The notes under the pieces were generated by a model, which did no database searches, was not told where the DNA came from, and saw only the letters and a list, made by a program, of their open reading frames with translations. Shown one piece after another: positions 15,452 through 24,802 of a stretch of 64,000 bases of DNA. Every line of letters starts with the position of its first letter. Position 1 is the first letter of the stretch. This DNA comes from Paraburkholderia ribeironis (GTDB taxonomy: Bacteria > Pseudomonadota > Gammaproteobacteria > Burkholderiales > Burkholderiaceae), in assembly GCF_900019265.1 (NCBI RefSeq), contig NZ_CYGX02000027.1:1-64000 (forward strand), in the 5' to 3' direction. The translations under genes were made by a program, and so were the position numbers.

Positions 15452-18400
15452 ATGAAGGTGCGGCTTCCGGGGGTGTTTGCGCTTCAAGAAAGAGTCGAGA
15501 GAAACTGGATTCGCCAACTCGCTTGGCCTAGACAAGCGATGGAAGCGGAGGCAGTTCGGTTTGTCACAGACGGCGCCGATGGATTTGAGATTTCGTCCAG
15601 TTCGCTTCCGTTGCCCGTTCGAATCCTCAAAGGCACGCCTCGGCATTTGCCGGCGCAAGATGAAGCGGCAGTGCTCAGGTACTCGGCAGTCGCGATTGAG
15701 CATGACGGACTGGATGCGACAGCAGGGACCTGGCTGCAGCATCCCTCTTTACCTGCGGCGAGCCGGACGACGACCGACTCGAACGCGAGAGCTGCGGCCG
15801 ATTCTTGGCGTGGCGCATTTGCATTCGCGCAGGAGGACCGCTCGACGGGTGCCATCGGCTTGCGTCCACCGCAGGCTGGCGCTCTTCATGCAATCCACGC
15901 TCACTGGTCGGTGAGTACCGATGTCGCATCGGTGGTCCTACCTACCGGCACAGGAAAGACCGAGACTATGCTCGGTGTCTTGACGTCCGCCTGCTGTGAA
16001 CGGGTGATTGTCGTTGTCCCGACAGATGCGTTGCGTACCCAAATCGCGGACAAGTTCATGACGCTGGGCCTGCTGAAAGCGCCGGGCAGTGCAATTCTTT
16101 CCAAAGCGGCTCACTATCCGGTCGTCGGCATACTCGAGCACAACATTGCTAGCCTTGAAGCGCTATCGACATTTTTTGAGACATGCAATGTAGTCGTTAC
16201 GACTAGTCACATCGCGGGCAGTTTTACACCCGAGTTTCAGACCCGTATCGCCGAATTGTGTACGCACCTGTTCATTGACGAAGCGCACCATGCGGAAGCT
16301 CCCACGTGGAAGCGCTTCAAGGCACAGTTCACTAAACGCCGCGTTCTACAGTTCACCGCGACACCGTTCCGTGACGATGACAAGCCCATTGACGGGACCA
16401 TCATCTATCGCTATCCACTCAGGCAAGCCCAACTTGACGGTTACTTTCGACCTATCAACTTTCGGTCGATTTTTGAGTTTAACGAGAGCAAAGCCGATAA
16501 GGCTATCGCCAAGGCAACTATAAAAGAGCTGGATAACGACACAACCGGGCTTCATGTTGCCATGGCGCGCGCACTGGACATTCCGCGCGCGAAGCAGGTC
16601 TTCGAAATTTACGAGTCCATCGGCCGTTACAACCCGATTTTGCTTCACAGCAAACTCAAGCCAACTGAACGGCGGGATGCTCTGGAAAAGTTGATGTCCG
16701 GTCAATCAAGGCTGGTTGTCTGTGTCGACATGCTCGGAGAGGGCTTCGACATGCCGGAGTTGAAGATAGCGGCGTTTCACGACACGCGGAAGAGTCTTCC
16801 GGTCACGCTGCAACTTGCCGGCCGGTTTACTCGCGCCCGCGAAGATTTGGGGAACGCAACGTTCATAGCAAACGTCGCGAATCCAGGCGTACGCGAAGAG
16901 CTTGAAAAGCTATACAGCCAAGACCCTGACTGGAACGAATTGCTCCCCGACTTGAGTGACGCAGCGATAGACAACGAAATCGATGCGCGGGCCTTTCTCT
17001 CGGGTTTCGAACCATTTGCCGGCGAAATCCCACTTCAGGAAATCAGGCCGGCTACAAGCATGGTGATTTATCGGACCCGCTGTAGTGTCTGGACACCGAA
17101 GAATTTCCGAAAGGGTATCCCTGGTCTCACAGCATCTGACAAAGTCCGAGACACGGTCAACCGGAAAGAGAACATGCTCGTGGTTGTGGTGGGGACGACC
17201 AAGCCGGTGCCTTGGACTGATATTGAAGCGGTGCAGGATTGGGAGTGGGAGTTACTCGTTGCGATTTGGGACAAACAAAAGGAGCTTCTGTACATTCATG
17301 GGTCGTCCAAAAGCGGCGAATACCGGTCGATGGCCAAGGCGCTATGTGGCGAGGACGTGCAACTCATTCAAGACCCGGAACTATATCGTTGCTTTCACGG
17401 CGTCAAGCGCTTGCTGCTTACCAATCTAGGGATGAACGAACAATTTGGACGGCAGATTCGGTATATAGCCCGTATGGGCGCAGATGTTGCGGCACGCCTG
17501 TCTGAATCATCCAAGAAAACTGCCCGGCGGGCGGTAGTGTCTGGAGTAGGTTTCGAGGCGGGCGCCACGGCGACTATCGGAGCAACGAAACGTGGTCGAG
17601 TTTGGTCCTTCCAACGATTGCGGCTCGAGACCTTCGCGAAATGGTGCAAAAATGTCGGCGCAAAGGTTGTTGACGAGACCATCGACCCTGAAGGTGTGCT
17701 CAAAGGAACCCTAATCCCGAAGCTGGTTAAAGTGCGGCCGGAGGTGATGCCCATCGCTGTCGAGTGGCCAGACTGCGTCTATCAAGAGCACGAAAGCGTA
17801 TTTTCGGTCCAACTGGGAAACGGTGCAGCGACCGAATTTTGGTACCTCGGAATCGAGCTAGTAAGTCCGACGGAGACTGGCGATATTATGTTTCGAGTAT
17901 ATGACGATTCGTCGGAATTGGTGCTCCGGCTCGAGTTGTTGCCGCTTGATGACGACGCTGTTTCGACCTATCGATTCGTACCGGTGTCCGGGCTCGATGG
18001 CATGATAACCAAGCGCCAGAAGGCATGGACGCTGTCCGAATACTTCTTCGAGAACCCGCCGCTCATCACGTTCGCAGACGGGTCCTATCTTGAAGGCAAC
18101 ATGCTTGTAGCGTTGCCAGACATCTACGCGCCGTACGACCGTGAGCGGATTGTCGCGTGGGATTGGTCTGACGTCGACATAAAAAAGGAGGCACAAGGGG
18201 CTACACGCGAGCCGGATTCCATTCAGTTCAAGGTCATCGAAGACCTCAAGAAGGCCGGAGGCTATGACATCATCTATGACGATGACGGTTCCGGAGAGTC
18301 GGCCGACGTCGTTACCATCAAAGTGACGGAAGATGATGCACGGACAACAATCGACGTTGATTTTTACCACTGCAAGTATTCGCAAGAAAGTTCTTCAGGA

Positions 18401-18745
18401 GGTCGCATTGGTGACTTGTATGAGGTCTGTGGGCAAGCTCAGAAAAGCATTAGCTGGCTCCAGAACCAACTCCGCCGCACCGAGCTTTTTATCCATTTGC
18501 TTCGCCGTGACCCAAAGGTCAGAAAGGGCGTAGAACTCTCGAGATACCAAGTTGGTGACCGCGATACGCTCGCGGCTATCAGGAACAGGAGCCGAATGGC
18601 AGCCTTGAATCTCCGTGTTTTTATCGTGCAACCCGGGCTATCTCGCTCCAAAGCGACCCCTGACCAGCTTTCTCTCTTGAGCGTCACGGAAAACTTCTTG
18701 CTCGAGACCTACGGCGTCCCGTTCGGAGTCGTCGGAAGCGCTTAG
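15452..18745 (+). CDS. SF2 DEAD/DEAH-box helicase, defence-type
   Basis: This is a 1,097-residue protein. The SF2 core spans about residues 130-480: Walker A PTGTGKTE near 164, Walker B DEAHHAE near 275, the motif III-like TATPF near 299, and motif VI QLAGRFTRARED near 453. The core resembles the ResIII/type I and III restriction translocases. About 600 further residues follow; near the end (residues 950-1040) a segment with D-V-D-F-Y-H-C-K-Y-S and GRIGDLYEVCGQAQKSISWL could be a degenerate PD-(D/E)xK-like or substrate-binding domain. The ATG follows a TATAAT promoter and a purine-rich site. It neighbours the DUF2726 and HNH genes and probably forms a defence module with them. Confidence 0.85.
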   Translation: MKVRLPGVFALQERVERNWIRQLAWPRQAMEAEAVRFVTDGADGFEISSSSLPLPVRILKGTPRHLPAQDEAAVLRYSAVAIEHDGLDATAGTWLQHPSLPAASRTTTDSNARAAADSWRGAFAFAQEDRSTGAIGLRPPQAGALHAIHAHWSVSTDVASVVLPTGTGKTETMLGVLTSACCERVIVVVPTDALRTQIADKFMTLGLLKAPGSAILSKAAHYPVVGILEHNIASLEALSTFFETCNVVVTTSHIAGSFTPEFQTRIAELCTHLFIDEAHHAEAPTWKRFKAQFTKRRVLQFTATPFRDDDKPIDGTIIYRYPLRQAQLDGYFRPINFRSIFEFNESKADKAIAKATIKELDNDTTGLHVAMARALDIPRAKQVFEIYESIGRYNPILLHSKLKPTERRDALEKLMSGQSRLVVCVDMLGEGFDMPELKIAAFHDTRKSLPVTLQLAGRFTRAREDLGNATFIANVANPGVREELEKLYSQDPDWNELLPDLSDAAIDNEIDARAFLSGFEPFAGEIPLQEIRPATSMVIYRTRCSVWTPKNFRKGIPGLTASDKVRDTVNRKENMLVVVVGTTKPVPWTDIEAVQDWEWELLVAIWDKQKELLYIHGSSKSGEYRSMAKALCGEDVQLIQDPELYRCFHGVKRLLLTNLGMNEQFGRQIRYIARMGADVAARLSESSKKTARRAVVSGVGFEAGATATIGATKRGRVWSFQRLRLETFAKWCKNVGAKVVDETIDPEGVLKGTLIPKLVKVRPEVMPIAVEWPDCVYQEHESVFSVQLGNGAATEFWYLGIELVSPTETGDIMFRVYDDSSELVLRLELLPLDDDAVSTYRFVPVSGLDGMITKRQKAWTLSEYFFENPPLITFADGSYLEGNMLVALPDIYAPYDRERIVAWDWSDVDIKKEAQGATREPDSIQFKVIEDLKKAGGYDIIYDDDGSGESADVVTIKVTEDDARTTIDVDFYHCKYSQESSSGGRIGDLYEVCGQAQKSISWLQNQLRRTELFIHLLRRDPKVRKGVELSRYQVGDRDTLAAIRNRSRMAALNLRVFIVQPGLSRSKATPDQLSLLSVTENFLLETYGVPFGVVGSA

Positions 18746-18931
18746 CGCATTTGAGCAGTATCTTGCTCCTGGGGATGCTGGCGAGACGCCTTTCTTTTGT
18801 GTCGATTGCCATCGCCGCGCCAGCAGATGTGTGATGAACATCTAGCGGGGTTACAAAACGCGTGCCGCCTGATGGTGTCGCAACCTCGCGCGACCATACT
18901 GCGGATGCGCTCGTCAGCAGCGTGGGAAAAA

Positions 18932-18979
18932 TGGGGTTGCAGCATATCGAGTGGACGGTTGTGACATCCTGCAACCCCA
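18932..18979. repeat. perfect 11-bp inverted repeat
   Basis: The arms TGGGGTTGCAG (18932-18942) and CTGCAACCCCA (18969-18979) are separated by 26 bases. It sits in the 437-base gap between the helicase gene and the COG3146 gene, which holds no other feature. The long loop and missing T-run argue against an intrinsic terminator; a protein-binding or recombination site is possible. Confidence 0.55.
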
Positions 18980-19182
18980 GTGCACACTTGTTAAAAGCTG
19001 ACTCGCGGATAAGCGGACATTCCGACCCGCTGTTACCGGGCTGCCATCCGTCAGTCCTTTGCAACGGCGACCCCAAATGCCGCGGCCCCGGTCAGACCTC
19101 ATCCGCCTGAAGACTTTTGGCATATGGGTGACAATGCTGCTTTACGTGTCGCGCGGCGTGCAGATAGTCGTTAGGAGGTCGA

Positions 19183-20316
19183 GTGAGCAGGAAGGTCGAG
19201 ATTCTGGTTGTCGATTCGCTTTCAGATGTGCCCGCAGAAGAGTGGAACGCGCTCGCTGCAGGCAATCCCTTCGTGGCGCACGAATATCTGTCTGCGATGC
19301 ACACCACGAAATGCGCATCGAAGTCGACGGGGTGGCAGCCGACCTATCTGCTGATGCGACGGGGAGGCGAACTCGCTGGTGCGATGCCGTTGTACCTGAA
19401 ATCACATAGTCGCGGCGAATACGTTTTTGACCACGCTTGGGCAGATGCATTCGCGCGACACGGTATTCAGTATTACCCCAAGCTGCTGTCTGCAGTGCCA
19501 TTCACTCCCGTGACGGGCCCGCGACTGCTGGCGCCGACGCACGCCGACAGGGTCTTGCTTGCCCAGGGCGCAATCGAGTTTGCGAAGCAGCTCGATGTGT
19601 CGTCAATCCACGTTCTGTTTTCACACGAAGATGACCTCGAGGCGCTAACCGACGCCGGGTTCATGCTGCGAGAGGGCGTCCAGTTTCACTGGGAGAATTT
19701 TGGGTACCAGACATTCGATGAGTTTCTCTCAAAGATGTCGCACGACAAGCGGAAGAAGGTCAAGCAAGACAGGCGGAGGGTTCACGACGCTGGCGTCACT
19801 TTCCGGTGGCTGCGAGGGCAGGAGATTGGCGCGGACGACCTCGACTTCTTCTACGAGTGTTACGAGAACACCTATCGCGAGCACTGGAACCCGCCGTACC
19901 TAACTCGCAAGTTCTTCGGACTGGTTCATCGGACGATGCCTGATGCACTGATGCTTGTTATTGCTGAGGCAGATGGGAGGCGGGTGGCGGTGGCTCTGAA
20001 TGTTGTCCAAGGTGACACGATGTATGGCCGCTACTGGGGCACCAAAGAGTTCGTGTCAGGCCTTCATTTTGAGACCTGCTACATGCAGGGCATCGAGTAC
20101 GGCATCGCCAACGGGCTGAAGAGCTTCGAAGGCGGGGCGCAGGGAGTACACAAGATGTCACGTGGCCTGATGCCCACGCCAACGTGGTCTGCTCACTGGA
20201 TTGCCGACCATAGGTTTGCGCACGCCATCAGCGAGTTTCTGGACCAGGAGACCGCGGCGATGGACGAGCACATTGGTGAGCTAGAGGCTCATACGCCATT
20301 CAAAATGAAAACCTGA
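19183..20316 (+). CDS. COG3146/FemAB-like acyltransferase, island copy
   Basis: This 377-residue protein matches the COG3146 (PF04339, FemAB_like, GNAT-fold) family, often annotated as peptidoglycan biosynthesis/recognition or N-acetyltransferase. Typical blocks are EEWNAL near the start, the GEYVFDHAWADAFARHGIQYYPKLLSAVPFTPVTGPRLL region, MSHDKRKKVKQDRR, and the end HKMSRGLMP...SAHWIAD. The GTG start follows a strong AGGAGG. A truncated chromosomal member of the same family lies at 29401-29703, where the island has inserted, so this copy probably replaces the interrupted gene. It is convergent to the recombinase operon, 66 bases away. Confidence 0.88.
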   Translation: MSRKVEILVVDSLSDVPAEEWNALAAGNPFVAHEYLSAMHTTKCASKSTGWQPTYLLMRRGGELAGAMPLYLKSHSRGEYVFDHAWADAFARHGIQYYPKLLSAVPFTPVTGPRLLAPTHADRVLLAQGAIEFAKQLDVSSIHVLFSHEDDLEALTDAGFMLREGVQFHWENFGYQTFDEFLSKMSHDKRKKVKQDRRRVHDAGVTFRWLRGQEIGADDLDFFYECYENTYREHWNPPYLTRKFFGLVHRTMPDALMLVIAEADGRRVAVALNVVQGDTMYGRYWGTKEFVSGLHFETCYMQGIEYGIANGLKSFEGGAQGVHKMSRGLMPTPTWSAHWIADHRFAHAISEFLDQETAAMDEHIGELEAHTPFKMKT

Positions 20317-20382
20317 AGGCAGATCTCTCAGTGTCGAACTGGAGCCGCGGCTGCATAGGAAGGGATGCTGCCGAGGGGTTCC

Positions 20383-21705
20383 TCAGCGCTTTTTCGACGG
20401 TTTTTGGCGCTGAAGCTCGGACAACTTAGCCCGGAGCGCTGCAATTTCATTCCGGCAGGCCTCAAGCTGGTCCCGCTGCTCAGACTCGACCGTGTACCCG
20501 GACATCATCGCATTCGCCTCGACATAAAACTGGTAGGCTGTCTTGGAGTTCTGACCGAGACGTTGCGCGATAGCATCCACAACATCTTCTCGTTGCATCG
20601 AGAGCCCGTGCTTCCTCCTGAATTCTATTTCCTCCCGGGCGATACGTGTGCCCGTCTTCCTTCGCACGCCATGCGCTCCTGCGCCCTTCCCAGCGCCGAC
20701 GTTCCTAAACCGCTTTGCAATTCGGTCCGATAGTGAGTGGTAGTTAAACGGAAGCCCAGATGTTGGATTCAAGAAAATGCGTCCTTCCAGAAGTTTCCGA
20801 TTTACCCCGGTGTTCTTAATTATTGTCTCTCGGTCGATTTCGATGTAGTTTGCGATGTCATAGGTAATTGCCCACGACAACGAGAAGGATTTGCTAAAGC
20901 CGTATTTCTGGTCAGGCGGAGCTACATCGAATGCCGTGGCATGCCTCGCTTCGGCCTTAGCCAGTTCCTTCCTCGCGAACTGATGAATTTGAAGACTTGC
21001 TACACTGCCGACTCGCCACGCCGTGTCCGAGATGATACGAACGATAAGCGTGATTAGGCGTTGGTCGGCAGCGCTTCCGGCATCTTCAAGATAGTCTTCC
21101 AGTGCGGCAATGTCGTCATCAGTCGCTCGATACTGGACTCTTCCAAGGCGACTCGCTCGGCCCGTTCGCGTGTAAATTCTCGGGTACTTCTTCAGTTCCT
21201 TTTCGTCGGAATCCAGACCGGAGAGTCCCACCACCGGCAACGTCGATGTGATGCCACAGCGGACGGGTCCTATTGTCCCCGACGGGATACGGCCTTGCCC
21301 TTGCGCCCACGCAAGGAGCTCGTAGACCTCCTTCAATCGAATGTTCGTGGTTTCTTTTGCGACCGACTGGTTTCCCCGATATTGAGGGCGCTTCATCGCC
21401 CGCTTCCAGCACCAATCTCGAAATTCTAGAAGATGGTTGTCGTTCATCTCAGCAATTGGAAGCTGCTTTTCTGACAGGTATATATGCAACTCGTGTGCTG
21501 CAATGACAGCATTGTCCCTACGCGTTCGCATAGCAGCTTCCGATACGTGCTCCGATTCTCCCTTGCGGATAACCATCCCGCAATAGTCGGTGGGCAATTC
21601 GAGGAGGGCATAGGTGCTGCCCCGAAAAACCGGGAATCGACGGCTGTTTCCATCCTCAACCCAGAAGACGTAAACCCGCTGAGCTTTGTGAATCGAAGCT
21701 TTCAT
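20383..21705 (-). CDS. tyrosine recombinase 1 (complete catalytic set)
   Basis: This 440-residue integrase-like protein has box I Arg at residue 231 (TAWRVGS), box II H-x-x-R at residues 345-348 (HGVRRKTGTRI), Gln in place of the second His (GQNSKTA, 385), and a nucleophilic Tyr at 391 or 394 (AYQFYV). A C-terminal coiled coil follows (about 405-432). The N-terminal half is a SAM-like core-binding domain. Its ATG overlaps the stop of the preceding RecD2-like gene (ATGA), so it is the last gene of a six-gene operon. It is the best candidate for the active recombinase of the island. Confidence 0.85.
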   Translation of the reverse strand: MKASIHKAQRVYVFWVEDGNSRRFPVFRGSTYALLELPTDYCGMVIRKGESEHVSEAAMRTRRDNAVIAAHELHIYLSEKQLPIAEMNDNHLLEFRDWCWKRAMKRPQYRGNQSVAKETTNIRLKEVYELLAWAQGQGRIPSGTIGPVRCGITSTLPVVGLSGLDSDEKELKKYPRIYTRTGRASRLGRVQYRATDDDIAALEDYLEDAGSAADQRLITLIVRIISDTAWRVGSVASLQIHQFARKELAKAEARHATAFDVAPPDQKYGFSKSFSLSWAITYDIANYIEIDRETIIKNTGVNRKLLEGRIFLNPTSGLPFNYHSLSDRIAKRFRNVGAGKGAGAHGVRRKTGTRIAREEIEFRRKHGLSMQREDVVDAIAQRLGQNSKTAYQFYVEANAMMSGYTVESEQRDQLEACRNEIAALRAKLSELQRQKPSKKR

Positions 21706-23741
21706 GTTGACGTCTCCGGAACCTTCTCCAGAAGGTGTTGTAGAAGAGGGTCGACGTAGTGCGACGCGTCTCTTCCTTTGCGCTTCAAACTAGCATCGAC
21801 ATCACCAACGAGCACCACCGTATGCGACGCCAGGCCGGATGCAGCGCGAATCACCTCTGCATTGCAGTCAGTGCCCTCGATGCAAACGACTATAACTGTT
21901 TGCCAAGTTCCGAGCGCAGCTGCCGGGAGTTCGAGCGCATACGCCAGAGTGAGATCAAACGCATCTGAAGCTGTTAGAGGAACGACGTCCCCGTTCGCTC
22001 TCGTGACTTGGGCCACCACGAATTCAGGGATTGAGTTGGTCACACGAACGTAGGGCGTTCGCTCCACGTCATGCAAACTCATGCTCTCGCCTGGCCAGCG
22101 GCATTTTGCGATGTTTGCTCGCTTCCAAGTGACAGGGCATTTTGCATATGCCCTTCCGCCGCGACCAAGGGTCGTCGAATTCATCGGAAGCTTATCGAAC
22201 TGAAGTTCGTCGGCTTTTTCCGACGCCAGTGTGGCATTCAGCGAATGACAAATAGCCGCGTTGGTCGCAATAACGACTGTGGCTCCGTCACACGCATTCT
22301 CGCGATAGAGAGCTAGGGCTTCGTTCAGTGTTTCCTTCGTCCCAGTGAGCTGAACCTTCCGTATTTCCAATCCCTCTCTATGGCTAGATGGACGCCGAGA
22401 TTGGCCACCGCCGCTGGACGCAGTTGGACCCAAAGTCATTCGTTGGAATTGTCCTGAATACCATAGCGTGTGATACGGCGCCGGTCGACTGCGCCGGCTA
22501 ACCATATCTGCCGCTCCGGCAAGTATCAGGCAGGTGTCGACTGGAAGCCTATGGATAAGCTTGTTGAGGGCTAGGATGTCGAGGGCATGAGCGTCATGAA
22601 CCACCACCGTGTGGCTGGTCTTGTTGACTTGTGCTGGCCCTGCAAGAATCTCTTGTAAGCGCAAATGAACGGCGGGGAGGGGGGCTGTGCCCGAGAAAGC
22701 GATGTGAATTGCATCTGCAAACACTTCATGGAGCCGACCGCGTGCAGCGGCAACGGTCCGCCCTCCATAGTCAATCAAACAAACTGAAGCGGCCGTCCGG
22801 CGGGGAGTGTCGACGGTGGTGAGCGCGTCATCGCACACCTGCGCCGAGCCCCGGGCGGCAAACAGGCGCGCCAAAAAAGCGTGAGTGACCTTTGTAAGCG
22901 CATCCGAAGCGACATAGCGCTGGCGTCGGTGTGTTAGACACACAATTCTTCCCGAGGTGATAGCCGAGTCCATTGCGGTCTGGACGAGTACAGTGTCTTG
23001 GAGCTTGGTTGCCAGCCGGTGCTCGTAGTCCTTGAGGGGTACCGCGCGCAGTATCGCGTGGCTGCCTTGGGTAAAGACAGAGTCCGTTGCAGAGACCAGT
23101 CGACCCGGCTCGTGGGGCGAAGTTGAACTCTGGACGGAGTTGTCGATGGTTGACCAATGAATCGCCGGATGGAAATCATACGGAGTTGCCAATCTCAATC
23201 CACGGAACACTTCGATGACGTCGGGCAGCGTTGAGCGCTCATGTCCTGAAAGGGCGACTGGTTCAAGTGCACGAGTTATTCTGATGTCATCGAGATAGCT
23301 GTGCCACGCGGCAATACCAGCGATTGATGCGGATGCGCTGATGCCAGCGGAGTGCAGCTTTTGGACGTCTTCATGGTCAAAAATCTCGCTAAGCTTGGCG
23401 TCAAATTTCCTCCAAAGCTTCTTGGCGCCACGCATTCCGATTTTGGCAAATGAGGGGTGCTTCCCCAGTAGCATTAGCAGTTCTACGCCGCTTGGCTCCC
23501 GACAGACTCCAGTCTTGGCCTTCAGCTGGGCTCCATAGAGGGGGTGGCTTTCGAACGTGCCGACTATTTCCCAAGTCTCACCGACCACTGGCGCCCGAAG
23601 CATAACGTTGAACTTTGCAACGACGCGGACACGCTTTGCCGGGGGGACTGTCAGGACGAAAATCGCACCGCCTCCGAGGCCGTATGACAGGACCCGTGCG
23701 ACAGTCCCCCTCAAACGACGCAGGCTTGGAGCTTTGGTCAT
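21702..23741 (-). CDS. RecD2-like protein with eroded ATPase motifs
   Basis: This 679-residue protein begins like RecD2/exodeoxyribonuclease V alpha: an OB-type N-terminus (GTVARVLSYGLGGGAIFVL ... GETWEIVGTFESHPLYGAQLKAK), then a helix-hairpin-helix block (LLMLLGKHPSFAKIGMRGAKKLWRKFDAKLSEIF). The central region should hold the SF1 helicase, but no GxxGxGK[ST] is present. The best Walker B relic is VVVHDAHALDIL. It is therefore probably a DNA-binding relative without ATPase activity. It lies six bases after the 131-residue gene and overlaps recombinase 1 by four bases. The role may be structural or in target DNA handling. The assignment rests on motif memory only. Confidence 0.6.
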   Translation of the reverse strand: MTKAPSLRRLRGTVARVLSYGLGGGAIFVLTVPPAKRVRVVAKFNVMLRAPVVGETWEIVGTFESHPLYGAQLKAKTGVCREPSGVELLMLLGKHPSFAKIGMRGAKKLWRKFDAKLSEIFDHEDVQKLHSAGISASASIAGIAAWHSYLDDIRITRALEPVALSGHERSTLPDVIEVFRGLRLATPYDFHPAIHWSTIDNSVQSSTSPHEPGRLVSATDSVFTQGSHAILRAVPLKDYEHRLATKLQDTVLVQTAMDSAITSGRIVCLTHRRQRYVASDALTKVTHAFLARLFAARGSAQVCDDALTTVDTPRRTAASVCLIDYGGRTVAAARGRLHEVFADAIHIAFSGTAPLPAVHLRLQEILAGPAQVNKTSHTVVVHDAHALDILALNKLIHRLPVDTCLILAGAADMVSRRSRPAPYHTLWYSGQFQRMTLGPTASSGGGQSRRPSSHREGLEIRKVQLTGTKETLNEALALYRENACDGATVVIATNAAICHSLNATLASEKADELQFDKLPMNSTTLGRGGRAYAKCPVTWKRANIAKCRWPGESMSLHDVERTPYVRVTNSIPEFVVAQVTRANGDVVPLTASDAFDLTLAYALELPAAALGTWQTVIVVCIEGTDCNAEVIRAASGLASHTVVLVGDVDASLKRKGRDASHYVDPLLQHLLEKVPETST

Positions 23742-23747
23742 CGCAGT

Positions 23748-24143
23748 TTAAGGTCTCGATATGGGCACTGTACGGAGTGAGATGCCGTTGTCTTCGAGGT
23801 ACTGCAGGAGCTTCATGGCTGTACCTTGTTCCGCGAAAGCACTTCTGAGGGCTCGGCATTCGTCTTGCAGCTCCGCCGTCAGAGAGGTCTTCGGGACGCC
23901 CTTTCTGTTCGGTTGTTTGCGCCACTCGTCGAGCTCATCGTCAAGGGTCTTGAACAAAGTGAAGAGTTCGTCATTTGTTCCGACCGTGGACGTCGGTATT
24001 TTGAGCATCTCACAGATAGTCTTACGTGCCGCTTTTCCGAACTGGTTGACAGGAACCTGACTAAGGTTCGTCTGAGACTTCCATGTCCTTAAGCGGGCCG
24101 CGTTTTCAAGTTTCTTCTCGAGGGATGATGCGTTGGCGCTCAT
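23748..24143 (-). CDS. small recombinase-operon protein
   Basis: This 131-residue protein is helical and charged (SLEKKLENAARLRTWKS start, then FTLFKTLDDELDEWRKQ), with no recognised motif. Its start overlaps the stop of the coiled-coil gene by four bases (ATGA) and the RecD2-like gene begins six bases after its stop, so it is firmly inside the recombinase operon. It may be a DNA-binding or adaptor subunit of the recombination complex. Confidence 0.7.
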   Translation of the reverse strand: MSANASSLEKKLENAARLRTWKSQTNLSQVPVNQFGKAARKTICEMLKIPTSTVGTNDELFTLFKTLDDELDEWRKQPNRKGVPKTSLTAELQDECRALRSAFAEQGTAMKLLQYLEDNGISLRTVPISRP

Positions 24144-24802
24144 TTTTTCTCTCCATCTCCGAGAGATGGGGTGTCCGAGCTTGTTCGTTTGTCGAGCGGG
24201 ACCACATTGGGTCGCCGATTGCGAACCTCCCTGAGTAGATTGTTCAACTTTTGGATCTTGTCCTCATAGTCTTCTTTTTGTCGAGCTTGTAATGCTTGCG
24301 CTGCTTTGCGATCCTCGTTGGCAATCCGCGCTTCTTCACGGTATTTAAGAATTTCCCGTTCCAACACATTGATGAAATTCTGCTTCTGCTCGCCGTCTGA
24401 TCGCGCGTCTGCAATTGCTTGCCTAGACCGGGTCTTGTCAAGCTGACCCGAAGCGGTTCTTTCAATCGCAGCAAACAACGAGCGTATCTCTTCTTTCAAC
24501 GTGCTGTTGTGTGGAGCGTCTAACGTGCCACGACTAAAAGAGCGAAAGTTAAGGATGGTAGGGTGCTTTTGAAGGGTGTAGCGACATTGAGATTCGTGCA
24601 TCCATTGCGAAAGACCCTGCATGTCTTTGGGAAAGTAGTCTAGTTGCAATTCGTCGTTTTCATCGCAGATGCAACGCCCTTCATCGTTTCTAACCCACGG
24701 AATGCCGGCGTCAATCCACAATCTCAAGATGACGAGCTTCGCTTCGATGGTTTCACGGGCCTGCAATGCAAGCGGTGACTTCGTGTCCCTGCGCTCGGTC
24801 AT
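24140..24802 (-). CDS. coiled-coil protein of recombinase operon
   Basis: This 220-residue protein has an N-terminal region (ETIEAKLVILRLWIDAGIPWVRNDEG..., about residues 15-75) followed by a long charged coiled coil (about residues 110-200). Four-base overlaps join it to the genes on either side. In layout it resembles GmtX, the accessory protein of the gamma-mobile-trio islands described in Vibrio relatives, but that is an analogy from memory and no homology was tested. Confidence 0.7.
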   Translation of the reverse strand: MTERRDTKSPLALQARETIEAKLVILRLWIDAGIPWVRNDEGRCICDENDELQLDYFPKDMQGLSQWMHESQCRYTLQKHPTILNFRSFSRGTLDAPHNSTLKEEIRSLFAAIERTASGQLDKTRSRQAIADARSDGEQKQNFINVLEREILKYREEARIANEDRKAAQALQARQKEDYEDKIQKLNNLLREVRNRRPNVVPLDKRTSSDTPSLGDGEKK

